A stretch of 64,000 nucleotides of DNA from Notospermus geniculatus (GCA_002633025.1 NMRB01000137.1:175530-239529), one strand, 5' to 3'; shown: positions 33,185-43,667, counted from the first letter of the stretch. The notes: a model not told the origin generated them from the sequence alone. Made by a program: numbers and translations.

Positions 33185-34170
33185 CATGTACACTCTTGTA
33201 GGAAAGTAAAAGGACAGCAAGTTTTCCTAAATATCTCAAAAACCATTGGAGCTACAGCAATGGTATTTGCACCCAATCTGTAGCAACATGTTGGGCATAG
33301 AACCATGGTGTTTTGACAAAAATCTATTTTAATTAATTAAGAGAAAAATGACATTTTGGAAAATGACTTTTTTCACATTTTTTGAAAAATCGTCCGATTT
33401 CAAAATTTCTTTCTTCGTTACATTCCACGTGCCTGACTGACCAACATCTGCAACTTTTCCCTTTTAAAATATCAAGAGAAAATGCCTCTTTTTGCATTTT
33501 TCAGCAAAATGAATCCCACTCATACAGTGGAACAGACAACACCTCTAGGACAGCCCCTCTCAGCCGGGAATCTTGTTGTCATAACAGACAGTGATCAACA
33601 AAACCTGTGGTCTCCCAAGACCCTTGTTATATTGACAGTATGACGTAACTTCCTTTTACAAATAAAAGCCAATTCATGGTATTGATGAGGTTTTGCACTG
33701 AACAGACATGGGTTGAAGTCAGTGTCACTTCTCATTTGGTGCATAACGTGAGAACTGAACTGGAACTGCCTAGGCCTGCTCTTCAGAGTATAAAAGAGGG
33801 GCTGTCCAAGAGGTGTTTCTATATGACTGTGTGAGTGGGATTTATTTTTGCTAAAAAATGCCAAAAAAGGCATTTTCTCTTGAGATTCTAAAAAGGATAA
33901 GTTGCAGATGTTGGTCCGTCAGGCAAGTTGAATATCATGAAGAAAGAAAATTTGAAATGGGACGATTTTTCAAAAATTGTCAAAAAAGTGATTTTATAAA
34001 ATGTCATTTTTCTGTGAATTAATTAAAATTGATTTTTGTCAAAACACCATGGTTCTATGCCCAACATGTTGCTACAGATTGGGTGCAAATACCATTGTTG
34101 TAGCGCCAGTGGTTTTTGAGATATTAAGGATAACTTGCTGTCCTTTTACTTTCCTACAAGAGTGTACATG
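33185..34170. mobile_element. Foldback element with ~370-bp inverted arms
   Basis: The left arm (from CATGTACACTCTTGTAGGAA at 33185 to about 33562) is the reverse complement of the right arm (about 33797-34170), with shared blocks ATGCCCAACATGTTGCTACA and GAGGGGCTGTCC-type sequence near the inner ends. The spacer is about 230 bp with no recognised frame. A non-autonomous transposon or two inverted copies of one repeat. Confidence 0.85.
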
Positions 34171-34459
34171 GTTTACGGTTCTCCAAACTTAGTGCAAAAT
34201 CTAACAAAGTTGTGTCCACGGTGGAAAGAATCCTTTCTGAGGAGGTAAGTTTGTATAAAACCAAGGAGCTGGCTTGGGATTATCAAAGATGTAGTATGCA
34301 CAGAGGAGACATTCAATCGCATCCTTAAGCGTCTCTGCTGCGATGTCGAGTACACAGTCAATGCTGTCATAGCTATCTTGTTTTGGGGAACTACACGTAC
34401 TAGTCGGGTGGACTGGTGAAGGACTACAAGGTTGTTTCCCTTGGGCAAATGACGGTGTA

Positions 34460-34617
34460 TGTTGTGTCGTGGTGTTTAGATGAGCGAAGGCGATTTATGA
34501 ACAACAACAATCAGAATCTGTATTTATCATCACAGTTCTTGTCTCCGGTCTCATTGTACAGTTTTTAACACGGATATGCGTGTGACTGGTCTCACTGTAC
34601 AGTTTGCACTATACAAC
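34460..34617 (-). repeat. 158-bp LTR (3' LTR of a minus-strand retroelement)
   Basis: Plus-strand ends are TGTTGTGTCG and TATACAACA, the TG...CA inverted ends of an LTR. It contains two GTCTC-TGTACAGTTT units. On the minus strand it directly follows a purine tract, as a 3' LTR should. The 5' LTR was not found; the internal region is cut by other elements. Confidence 0.7.
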
Positions 34618-34620
34618 ATA

Positions 34621-34633
34621 ATCCCCCTTGTTA
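34621..34633 (-). other. Polypurine tract of the retroelement
   Basis: The minus strand reads TAACAAGGGGGA just before the LTR start. A purine run at this place primes plus-strand synthesis in LTR retrotransposons. Confidence 0.65.
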
Positions 34634-34705
34634 GATACATACTTGAGTAACCACTCAAAATTTTCGCTATATGATAAGAAATTACAGTATTACCATTTCA
34701 AACTA

Positions 34706-34925
34706 TTGAAGTTATAGAAACTAATTCCAAACACTGAATGAAATAAACTCTATCCAGTTGTACAAACAATGCCCAGAGCTACAACACTGTATGACATAAG
34801 CAATGTCTTCCTGGCTACAAACTTGAAGTTATAGAAACTAATTCCAAACACTGAATGAAATAAACTCTATCCAGTTGTACAAACAATGCCCAGGGCTACA
34901 CATAAGCAATGTCTTCCTGACTATG
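34706..34925. repeat. Tandem duplication (117-bp unit)
   Basis: TTGAAGTTATAGAAACTAAT starts at 34706 and 34823. The second copy lacks about 14 bp near ACACTGTATGAC. It lies in the non-coding tail of the retroelement. Confidence 0.85.
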
Positions 34926-35159
34926 AAGACTCATCACCATATAATTATTCATCACCAAACATTCATTTCTTAATCTACAGTGAATAACATTCAAGAACCA
35001 TTTGGGAGGAGGATCAACTTTGTATTTTTGTTTTATTCTATAAACAAATTGTCACAGTGATTCAGACATCTTCCAGATCTTGTAACCCTTTGACCACTAG
35101 TATCATGACTTAGTTTGGACTGAGTTGGTATAATACTCTGCCCTAGATTTGCATCTACT

Positions 35160-35570
35160 ACATTCTACTCAACCTTCACATTTTTTTTGCACTTCAGTTG
35201 GGAGATTTCGACTTGCATTCTGTTCAGCAACTGTTTTCTCAACATTCATAGGCCTTTCTCCAATAATCAATCTCTTGTCATGTATTACCATTTCGCTCTT
35301 GTCCAATCAGATCATATCCAGAAACATCTTTCAATGGGACCTTTCTCAAGAACTTAGCATTTCTTACATACCTTTTTCCAGTTTCAACACAACCACTTCA
35401 AAAGTATTTTTGGCTCTAGCCTTTTTATGATTTACATGTTTCAGAGAGCTATACTTGGGTTGTAACTTCCCACCTTTCAATACATTTGCCAGAAATGCAA
35501 CATCACCAAGTTGTAGGTCATTAGGCCTAGTCAGTATAGGCCTTCATTTTCGGTTGGTACAAATCATTGT
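35160..35570 (-). pseudogene. C-terminal remnant of a Ty3-like polyprotein
   Basis: The minus-strand frame has LQLGDVAFLANVLKGGKLQP and later RNAKFL and EKTVAEQNASRNLP. This pattern follows the integrase core in Ty3-type polyproteins (basic GKLxPxY segment, RNxxFL). Several stops interrupt it. Orientation and position fit the LTR at 34460. The 5' portion is cut off by the MITE at 35637. Confidence 0.5.
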
Positions 35571-35636
35571 GCTCTTTGTGAGAGTTGAAAAAGCCTTTTG
35601 TACCTCTAGGCGATTGCATTTATCTTTTAAAGCCCC

Positions 35637-35902
35637 ACTATATTGAATGTGAAAAACGCAAATCATCGCCGCGATTCTCGCACGACGTCAGCGTAGTGTA
35701 AAATGTACTACGCTCTGTCAGAATACATTAGCGAAGAGCTCTCCCTGTAGTTTTTCCCAATGCGTGCTGAATACTAGGCCTTGATTCTGTGAAGTGCGTA
35801 TCAGGCAATCATTTTGGGGACCTTCGCGAGGCTATGGGACCTCTATGTGCACTCTCCTAGCTTTTTGAAAATATCGTAAAATTCAATACTGTGGGGCTTT
35901 AA
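35637..35902. mobile_element. 266-bp TTAA-ended MITE
   Basis: TTAAAGCCCCACTATATTGA at 35637 and the reverse complement ending GTGGGGCTTTAA at 35902. TTAA at both ends, as in the copies at 38113 and 43451, with which the terminal TTAAAGNNCCACNNTATTG is shared although the interior differs. Confidence 0.7.
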
Positions 35903-36250
35903 CATATGTAGTCGCGCTATTAGTCAGCGCCATGATACGGCACGTGAGGGAACCAGACTACGTTTCCGGCAACTGCTACACAAACGCCTGGCCCATCTTG
36001 CCGTTTTTTCCCCGTGATACATTGCATTGTGGATTTGCTGTAGCAGGTCACGTGACATAAACTGGGTGCTTCCATTTTTGGATTGCATTTCGTGTCGACC
36101 TTCCAAATGTCTGAATCTGGCAGTGAATCTATGGGGAAGTGATCCGAGGTAGCGTTTGGGACATCAACTCATCGGAGTTGAATTTCAGGCTGGAAAATTA
36201 GCAGGAATCGACCCTATACCTCCTAAAATCTGGGAATAAGTAGTAAAGAC
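35903..36250. other. No feature recognised
   Basis: Unique-looking sequence between the MITE and the minisatellite. Confidence 0.4.
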
Positions 36251-36425
36251 AGGTTGACAAAAATTTATTCAAGGTTGACAAAATTTTGTTCAAGGTTGAC
36301 AAAATTTTATTCAACGTTGACAAAAATTCGTTCAGGGTTGACAAAATTTTGTTCAAGGTTGACAAAATTTTATTTAACGTTGACAAAAATTTATTCAAGG
36401 TTGACAAAACTTTTTCAAGGTTGCA
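36251..36425. repeat. 21-bp minisatellite, about eight units
   Basis: Units of AGGTTGACAAAATTTTATTC with small changes, 21 bp long. Because 21 is divisible by three, long frames (LSTLNKI on minus, FKVDKIL on plus) appear on both strands; these are not genes. Confidence 0.9.
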
Positions 36426-36639
36426 TAAATTGGTTTTAAACATGAAAATAAACATCTTGGACAATATTTTAAGACTTTTTATACTATCAAAATATATCTT
36501 GAACAATAATTTTTAAAATGTTGAATACAATTTCAAATTTCTTGATTATAAATTTTTGTTCTTTAAGGGATATTTGCTTTCTTGAATAAATTCCGCTTTG
36601 GCTTGCCATAGTGGACACATCTTTCCGTTTCGTGCCTTT

Positions 36640-37655
36640 TACAGGGTGTCCCAAAAACACTGACTGATTTTGATTTGACCTCATTTTGTTGCTACTAAAG
36701 ATTTTTCTTTGATATTTTGTCAAGATATTCCTCTCAACTAGAAATGTTAACCGTGTAATTTTTTGTCAGAAAAACCCACTAGTTCAGAAATTATCTTAGT
36801 AACTTTATGATGTATGCAATCCATGCCTCGCTCTGCTCTTGTCTGTGATATGAATGCCAAATTTATCCCGTCTAGCCGAAATTGACACCATTTGTACTTG
36901 GTGGTCGATTTAATAGTTGGGAGGCTTACTTTAGGATAAATAGCATGCAACCTCTCAGTGTGGAGAAACTTACTGCCTGTGTCTGTGCTACGCAATGGCA
37001 TAACAGGGCCATACTGTTTTAAAGACAAAGAAGGGCAAAACTGTAACTGTCGACTCTGACGGGTACATTGAAATGCTAAGAAGAAGATTCATCACCTCTG
37101 CCCTGAGGAGAAAGCAACTGTTGATATGAATACAGTCATATCCCACAACAAGATGGGCACCTACCCAGTGTGCTAATGTAGGACTGGAATTTCTGGAACG
37201 GTACTTTCCTAGGGACAGGGCGATATCGCATCGAACGGACAATCCTTGGCTCCCCTACTCACCAGACTTTAATCCCCCAGATTACTTCCTTTGGGAATAC
37301 CTGAGAGGATCGAGTGTACAGCGACAAACCTTAGACACAAGAAAGACCTAAACAGCAGGACTTGCGGAGAGAAATTTGGCGAATTTCAGCTGACATGACC
37401 AACAGAGTAATTGACAATTCCAATGTGCGTGTTGCCGCTGTTATCCAGCAGAGGGGGAGGGAATGGATTGAATATGGTACATCATAAAATTACTAAGATA
37501 ATTTCTGAACTAGTGGGTATTTCTGAAAAAAAATACAAGGTTAAAATTTCTAGTTGCGAGGAATATCTGGACAAAATATCGAAGAAAAATCTTCAGTAGC
37601 AACCAAATTAGGTCAAGTCAAAATTAGTCAGTGTTTTTTGGGACACCCTGTATAA
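36640..37655 (+). mobile_element. Mariner-like element with ~170-bp inverted ends
   Basis: CAGGGTGTCCCAAAAACACT at the left and AGTGTTTTTTGGGACACCCTG at the right are inverted, and pairing continues for about 170 bp per side (ATTATCTTAGTAACTTTATG and its complement). The interior encodes the transposase remnant below. Mariner-type elements usually have TIRs near 30 bp, so these long arms are unusual. Confidence 0.8.
36950..37480 (+). pseudogene. Mariner/Tc1-like transposase remnant
   Basis: Plus-strand fragments in several frames read RNGITGPYCFKD, GKTVTVDSDGYIEMLRRRF, then CANVGLEFLERYFPRDRAIS, DNPWLPYSPDFNPPDYFLWE and, after more shifts, WRISADMTNRV. These are the ordered C-terminal motifs of the family, including a SPDxxPxDYFLW core. 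At least three frame changes and stops are present. The N-terminal DNA-binding half is absent or unrecognisable. Confidence 0.7.
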
Positions 37656-38112
37656 GAAATTTCTTGACCACGGACAAATCCGGTGTTTTACTCATCGTTC
37701 TGCAGTGATTTGTCGGAAAACACCAGTATATATGTCTAGTTGAATACTGCCTGCCAGTGTAAAGAAACTGGGGCAACGCATCAAAGGTCATTGCCTAATG
37801 TTAAAAAGGAAGTTGAAATATTTGGATACATAAACAAATTTTCCCACCAACTGTCGAATGATTTCAATGCAGGTTCTCTAAATCTGGCTTTTAATCAAGA
37901 TGATTTCAAAATTATCAAGAAAATATTAAGAAAATTCTCAAATTTAAAAACTGATCATTTTTCGTCCGATTCAAACCCACAAAAACAAATATAAGTTAAA
38001 ATGAAAAAAAATGAATGTCAAATATCTCAAATGCACAGCAAATATTCTACCTATCAAATACAATAACTGTCTAACCACGTTGGTAGGAAAATCACAGTAG
38101 CTGTCCATTTGC

Positions 38113-38330
38113 TTAAAGCACCACGGTATTGCAACTTTCCGTCGACAGCCGGCGCCACCGGCACCATGCTCCAATACTGTAGTTGAGCCTTTCGCCCCAG
38201 TGTTGGAGAATGTATGATTACACTACAATGCACGCAGTAGCATGCGTAGTTTACCAAGTCGTCAATAGAGGTCTCCCTTAACGCGGGTAGGTGTAATGCA
38301 GGATTGGGAAGCAATACTGTGGTCCTTTAA
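38113..38330. mobile_element. 218-bp TTAA-ended MITE
   Basis: TTAAAGCACCACGGTATTGC at the left and GCAATACTGTGGTCCTTTAA at the right; the interior carries CGACAGCCGGCGCCACCGG and CGTCAATAGAGGTCTCCC. Nearly identical to 43451-43667 and to the fragment at 1-52. Confidence 0.85.
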
Positions 38331-38376
38331 CGTTTGAAAAATTCAGGACTAATTCGGGCTAATTATTATCTACAGC

Positions 38377-38670
38377 TTTTTCATGATGAACTGAGTGTAT
38401 TTTGGTCCGAAGACCCGATACAAGCTTTCGTCACTTACTGTGACTTCATCAGGTATGAGAAAATAAGGGAAAGCTATACCAATATACACAAAATGAACTG
38501 TAAAAACATATGGAAAGAATTAAACTGGTGACTTCACACCTCTTATCCTACAGATGGTGGGAACAAACAGAACAGGGAAAGTACAATGCTGGAATGACAA
38601 TGGTGTGTACAGTACATTATTTGGTCAGTTGGTAANTTCGGACCAAAATACACTCAGTTCATCATGAAAA
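38377..38670. repeat. Inverted-repeat element with 34-bp ends
   Basis: TTTTCATGATGAACTGAGTG at 38377 and its complement ending at 38670; both arms contain TATTTTGGTCCGAA. An N at about 38636 lies inside. About 294 bp in all. Confidence 0.75.
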
Positions 38671-38960
38671 AGGTGTCATCTCTATTTACTTTAATTTATA
38701 TCATGATGATGAACACGGCATCCATTCCAAGTCATTCTATTATCTACAGCATTAGAGATGCCATTTTCCAACGGTCGTCTCTGTCCGAGGGGGGATGGTG
38801 CTTTGAACCCCCTGCAGCTACTACATGGTACTGCTTAACCCACCCGTCATGGAGGATTTCCTTTATGGTATAGTGGTTGGCGCGTTAGCCTCCGAGCCAG
38901 ATGTGAAGCAACGTTGATCGCAATCACTACGTGGATGCATGGGCGACCGGTACTCTCGAT
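38671..38960. other. No gene; weak tRNA-like A-box at about 38870
   Basis: TTTATGGTATAGTGGTTGGC resembles an A-box but no B-box follows, so at most a SINE fragment. Confidence 0.3.
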
Positions 38961-40064
38961 TTATTAACCAGGTTTTCGAAGAAAGTCCTGGTTATTAAAT
39001 ACCGAAAGTGGCGGTCGGTCGGGCGTTCTGGAGTCCGGGCGGTCGCTTTTCTCTTGTCCGACTGATAACTTAAAGACCACTTGAGATTTTCTTTTGAAAT
39101 TTTTGTGACATGTTGCTTGTAAGTAGACGTCGTTTCCTGTTGATATTAAGTGTCATTCGATGCAAGGTTTGGCCAAAAGAGGGCGAAATGTGAAAACAGA
39201 AAAATTGCTGTTTCTCCTGAACAAATGAACGGATCGTCACCAAATTTTTATCATAGGTATATCGAATGACGATACATAACAAAAGTCATAATACCCGGGT
39301 TTTTGATTTGACCTACTTTTCAAGGTCACAGAGGTCAAGGTTGTACAAAAGTAACAAACATGCCACAGTTCGCCATTATTTCACTCTGCAAGTTGCATAA
39401 GTGTGTGTTAGAGGGGTACCTTCGAAAATGCCGAGTTTCGGCGCAATTGGACTTCCAGTATGGCCGCCAGGTGGCGTAACTTGAAAATCATCTACCGTAA
39501 GTGCTACAACTCAGGAACGCCTTTACCCAGAGTGCTCAAACAGTGATATGTACCTCCTTTATGTGCACATCAATTTTCGGCCTGATTTGACATCCAATAT
39601 GGCCAGCAGGTGGCATAGCCCGAAAATCATCAAAGTACTACAACTTAGGATTGACTAGATAATCTATACATGCATGTAAAGTTTTGGCCCAATCGGACAA
39701 CAAATATGGCTCCCAGGGGGCGTAACCCAAAAATGATCAAAGGCTATAACTCAGGAACGACTTGACCAAGAGTGCTCAAATGTTCTATATGGCTCCCTCT
39801 CGATGACATTAATATGTGCATGTGAAGTTTTGGCCTGATTGGACATCCAATATGGCCGCCAGGTGGGATAACCCAAAAATGATCAATGTCCTCTAACTTG
39901 CGAACGACTTGACCCAGATTGCTCATAACTGATATGTACCGTCATCTGTCACAACACTATTATGTCCAACCAGGTGAGCACATGGTCCATGAACCATTCC
40001 ATTTTATTCACTAGTCCACTTCGAAAACCTTGTTATTTGCCACGCATAGCGGGCGTCTTGTTAT
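38961..40064. repeat. Dispersed repeat of the AGGTCACAGAGGTCAA family
   Basis: Ends show related hairpins (AACCAGGTTTTCGAAG at the left, CTTCGAAAACCTTGTT at the right). The interior has several decayed units of CCAATATGGCCGCCAGGTGG with ATCAAAGNNCTATAACTCAGG, and GACCTACTTTTCAAGGTCAC. The same phrases occur at 49225-50512. It ends just downstream of the gene at 40081. Confidence 0.7.
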
Positions 40065-40080
40065 AATTAAAAGATGAAAG

Positions 40081-41079
40081 TTACTGTTCAAAGAACACGT
40101 CTACAAAAAGTAAACCTGCGTTTTTGTCGTACTTTGGATGAGAAATGAAAAACATCATTATTTTACCATTCGGAGCAAATCGTATCTTAGCTAATCTACA
40201 CTTCCTTTTTTTCTTAAAAGTATATCTAATCGACATCACTTTCCAAAAATTTCTCGGGAACAAGGGTCTTATCGTCTTACACTTCGCATCCTCACCTAAC
40301 AATACAATTTCGTACTCATCAACCATGTCAACGGTATTTAGAGCATGCATATAGCACTCAAAAAACCTTTGGTGGTGTAGACTCCATCGTGAAGCAATAG
40401 GGCGCCCAAATAAATGGAATATATTAGTCCTGACTGTCTGACCGACATACCCGTTTTTTGACCGGAAATGAAAGAAATCGGGTTTCCTAATATCACAGTC
40501 AAGGATGAGGTCATTTTCACCAGTGAACTTTGTAAGTTCAATGTTATTACATGGATGTGGGAGTTTGAGGTCCACTGCATTTGAAAGAACGGTCGATTTA
40601 GATGACTTAACAAATGACATCTTGTAAATAGTTACAGTTGCGCTTCCTACAAATTCAAACCTGCACGAGAACAGGATTTTGTCTTTTTGAAGAACTGGGA
40701 CATTGATCGTCCTTGACCTGTAACAACGGTCAGATTCCGGCATTTCAATCTTATACGTTACTAATTGATTAAAAATGTCAACAAGTTTCAATCCAATTGT
40801 TTTTCCGATTTGGTGACCAAAGTCAGTAGTAAAAACTAAAAATCGTGTTTTATATATACTCAACACCTGATGATATCTATATTTTCCGGAGTGAAAAAGT
40901 TGCAAAGTGTTATTTTGAAGAGTGTAGACTCTGACAGTGTTCGGGGATAATCCACCCTTTGTAATAATCAGTAAATATCCTGAATGATCGTCATAAATCC
41001 AGAAATCCCGAACAGCACGAAGTTTGAAAGGTGGCTTCAGCAAAGCCCTAGCAGTTCGCTTGTATGATATAGGACCTTT
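40081..41079 (-). CDS. Terminal exon of a PAN-linked beta-rich protein, paralogue B (332 codons)
   Basis: An open frame runs from an acceptor-like GAAATAG at 41080 to a stop at 40081. There is no ATG near its start, which opens KGPISYKRTARALLKPPF, so it must be spliced to an upstream exon. The protein alternates hydrophobic strands (GYLLIITKGG, VRVYTLQNNTLQLF, RFLVFTTDFG) in a beta-propeller-like pattern and ends RFAPNGKIMMFFISH and GLLFVDVFFEQ. Its architecture parallels 41314-42300: 17 residues from acceptor to a PP pair, similar N- and C-terminal phrases, similar length. No frameshift or stop breaks it, so it is probably functional. It could use the PAN-like exon at 43148 as an alternative last exon, or have lost its own first exon. 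Family unknown. Confidence 0.7.
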   Translation of the reverse strand, partial: KGPISYKRTARALLKPPFKLRAVRDFWIYDDHSGYLLIITKGGLSPNTVRVYTLQNNTLQLFHSGKYRYHQVLSIYKTRFLVFTTDFGHQIGKTIGLKLVDIFNQLVTYKIEMPESDRCYRSRTINVPVLQKDKILFSCRFEFVGSATVTIYKMSFVKSSKSTVLSNAVDLKLPHPCNNIELTKFTGENDLILDCDIRKPDFFHFRSKNGYVGQTVRTNIFHLFGRPIASRWSLHHQRFFECYMHALNTVDMVDEYEIVLLGEDAKCKTIRPLFPRNFWKVMSIRYTFKKKRKCRLAKIRFAPNGKIMMFFISHPKYDKNAGLLFVDVFFEQ

Positions 41080-41313
41080 CTATTTCAAATTAAAAAAACA
41101 GTAATTTCTCTATAATAATTTAACAGTAATAACTACATGTAATTCGAAAAAAATTGTGACCATGCCGTAAAATCATAAAGTTTTTCATTAAAAAATACAC
41201 GTGTATGATTATTAAATAGATTATTACAATGTACGTTAATAGAGACCTGACTCAATCAACATTTTATCTAGACAAGTCCATACCCATCGTCATATTAGTA
41301 AAAAACTGTCTAC
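41080..41313. other. Spacer between the two paralogous terminal exons
   Basis: 234 bp of AT-rich sequence with no second PAN-like exon and no obvious polyadenylation signal. Confidence 0.5.
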
Positions 41314-42300
41314 CTAAAACGCGCCCACTGAATAGATACACACTTTGTTAAGCATTACAGCACCGTTTTCGAACTTCCGGCATATTTCAAACAAATTGCC
41401 ATTGGCGTCAAATCCAAAATCACCAATGGTCCGATGACTGTGTAACTGTAAAACATACTGCCTAAGGAACATCCCCGTGTCCCCAGAGTAAAGTCTATTG
41501 CTTCCTGTCCGGATTATTGGATCAAAATCGATCCCTGTATAGTGTGGCTTCGAGTCGTCGTAACTGGATACATGTACGTATCTAAAATGCGCACCTGGAT
41601 AACCGTCGATAAGCCAATCAAATTTTATACGGTATTTTGCAATAAAACGTTTAAAACAAACTTTAGCTACCTTTTTTTGAAACATCGTAATCGTCATGAA
41701 TCCTTTTATATGGGACCGGAAACATAGAATGTAGTTTGAAAATATCGTTGCACCTTCACAATATCGGGGAGACAACTGCATACCCTTCTCTAAACATATT
41801 TGTCCGAATCGGTCAACAACGTCATAGACCATCGTCATTGCTTTAGCAATTTTTACAAAATCTACTAAGGCATACTTCTTCTGGAAATATAAATCAAGTT
41901 TGCCTTTCTTCACGTAATAATCAAAACCTCTCCCCAGGTAGTTTTCGACATATGATTTTTCCCTACTGCTAATGTATATGGTGCTCAACTTCTCAGTGCT
42001 GAGGTCAAACACTAAAATATTTGGCTTAATGGTTGAGGTAAAGAAAACGAAATTCTGATACCCGTGCAGATTCCTGTAATGCCGTTCTTCATTTTCAGGC
42101 TCAACGGAAAACCATACTTGCCGGGTTGCGGTATACTCAAGTTTTGTTTTGTTGAACTCAAAGACTAGCATATTGTTTCTTGCCACAGCAATGAGGAGAA
42201 CTTCCCGGTTACGAAATGTACAGAGGTACTCAACTCTAGAAATGGGTATAGGCGGTACAATAAGAGCTTTACGTGTTAAGTTCATTGTCAAAATCCTTGG
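41314..42300 (-). CDS. Terminal exon of a PAN-linked beta-rich protein, paralogue A (328 codons)
   Basis: An open frame follows the acceptor-like ACATGTAG at 42301 and begins PRILTMNLTRKALIVPP; an internal ATG at 42285 could alternatively start a 323-residue protein. Beta-strand-like segments recur (VLLIAVARNNMLVFEF, FVFFTSTIKPNILVFDL, LDLYFQKKYALVDF), suggesting a propeller or similar fold. It ends GDFGFDANGNLFEICRKF and VCIYSVGAF. The phase at the acceptor is 0, matching the donor of the PAN-like exon about 850 bp upstream. No signal peptide or membrane segment was seen in this exon. Function unknown; the length without stops supports a real gene. It is similar in layout to the next exon downstream. 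Confidence 0.75.
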   Translation of the reverse strand, partial: PRILTMNLTRKALIVPPIPISRVEYLCTFRNREVLLIAVARNNMLVFEFNKTKLEYTATRQVWFSVEPENEERHYRNLHGYQNFVFFTSTIKPNILVFDLSTEKLSTIYISSREKSYVENYLGRGFDYYVKKGKLDLYFQKKYALVDFVKIAKAMTMVYDVVDRFGQICLEKGMQLSPRYCEGATIFSNYILCFRSHIKGFMTITMFQKKVAKVCFKRFIAKYRIKFDWLIDGYPGAHFRYVHVSSYDDSKPHYTGIDFDPIIRTGSNRLYSGDTGMFLRQYVLQLHSHRTIGDFGFDANGNLFEICRKFENGAVMLNKVCIYSVGAF

Positions 42301-43147
42301 CTACATGTATGAAATCAAATGTCTTTTAAGCAGAGTCCAGTCAAAGTTCTGTTTGTATATCACTCAGGTGAAAGCTACGGTATCCTTCTCTTGTGCAACT
42401 GATGTTGTTTGTCAGTTTATATTTGATTTTTGGCCAGTGTTAGGGAATGTGGCACGTTGTCTGCACTAATTAGGCCTATGGCCATGTCTGGTGTCGGTGT
42501 GACAGGTCCACCAAGAAGCTAAGTCCGGTTTTATTGTACAACGAAGGATTGGTATATGTAGTTAGACAGGTCCACCAAGAAACTAAGTCCGGTTTTATTG
42601 TACAACGAAGGATTGGTAGTTATAGAGACTATGACCATTGAAATATAACCGTACGATAGCAGATTATTGGATGTAGGAACTGCATTCCTGGGGCTCCTAG
42701 GATTCCTCTTCCATCCCTACCGGTTTCGCGCAGACGGTGGGTTAGTGGTTCGAATCTAGGTCTAGCAGTGAGAAGTTGCTGGGTCCGAATACCACTGTGG
42801 CGTGAAACCTTGGGCAAGTCTCTTTGCCTCACTGGTCTCTCGCCACCCAGGTGTATAAACATGATATATGTACAAATAGCTCATCTTGGTATGACATGTC
42901 CGAGTTCTTCTGAAAGGTCTCAGGATAGACTGGGGTTAAAGTGTTAAGCCCGATGAAAACCTCTAACGTGTTGATATTAGACTATAACCCCAAACTTTAA
43001 TTTGAACATTTTTAACTTTTTCGTATTTTTCTGTGTATTAACTGTCGGATGTGGAGAACCAAAAATTGTTTCATCTGATGCAACATTAGCATGTTTCACA
43101 TTTCTATACATATCCACCATTGAAAATGGTGATTTTGAAATACTTAC
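42301..43147 (-). other. Apparent intron with a SINE
   Basis: Bounded on the minus strand by GTGGTAAGTA at 43147 and an AG at 42302. Two 55-bp direct repeats (GACAGGTCCACCAAGAA, about 42510 and 42568) and a SINE at 42700-42860 lie inside. Confidence 0.55.
42700..42860 (+). repeat. tRNA-derived SINE-like element
   Basis: TTAGTGGTTCGAATCTAGG near 42735 is followed by GCTGGGTCCGAATACCACT and CCTTGGGCAAGTCTCTTTGC, then CGCCACCCAGGTGTATAAA. The last phrases resemble conserved bodies of widespread metazoan SINEs (recalled). Confidence 0.55.
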
Positions 43148-43402
43148 CACGATCTGAAACATCCGACTTCCCATTGAAAATCTTGCTTCCTCCTGCCCAA
43201 GACATACCCCTTGTTTCCTGCTGAATTGGCACTCAAATCTTTGTCCCTTTCGTAGGGTATTCAAAGTGGTACAGCCTTGCCGTATGATGCACATGACACT
43301 GCAGTACAAAGACGATGGAGAGGGCACTGACCCAAGATCCGGACTGATCAGGGCCTTGTTGTTGATTAAGTGGCGAAATATCAATCCCTTAGGTTGTTCC
43401 AT
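43148..43402 (-). CDS. PAN/apple-like Cys-rich exon (85 codons)
   Basis: The frame opens MEQPKGLIFRHLINNKALIS with a TAA directly before the ATG. It continues SSLYCSVMCIIRQGCTTLN and RFECQFSRKQGVC, and ends MFQIV at GTG before GTAAGTATT, a strong donor at phase 0. The spacing C-x3-C-x5-C followed by a later pair of Cys, with the preceding NNKALI strand, resembles PAN/apple domains, which bind proteins or sugars outside the cell. There is no signal peptide, so a secretion exon may lie further upstream (beyond 43402) or this ATG may be internal. The intron leads at matching phase into 41314-42300. Confidence 0.55.
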
Positions 43403-43450
43403 TTATGTGTGTATTTTCTAGGACATATTTGAATGTTGGTCACAAATATC

Positions 43451-43667
43451 TTAAAGCACCACGGTATTGCCACTTTCTGTCGACAGCCGGCGCCACCGGT
43501 ACCCGTTCTCCAATACTGTAGTTAAGCCTTTCGCCCCAGTGTTGGAGAATGTATGATTACACTACAATGCACGTAGTAGCATGCGTAGTTTATCAAGTCG
43601 TCAATAGAGGTCTCCCTTAACGCGGGTAGGTGACGCAAGATTGGGAAGCAATACTGTGGTCCTTTAA
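43451..43667. mobile_element. 217-bp TTAA-ended MITE
   Basis: Second complete copy of the 38113-38330 family: TTAAAGCACCACGGTATTGC to GCAATACTGTGGTCCTTTAA. It lies about 50 bp upstream of the PAN-like exon start. Confidence 0.85.

Noticed and set aside
36198-36516. Frames of 61-102 codons on both strands with LSTLNKI-type heptads
   Set aside because: They come from a 21-bp minisatellite, whose period keeps all frames open; no independent coding evidence.
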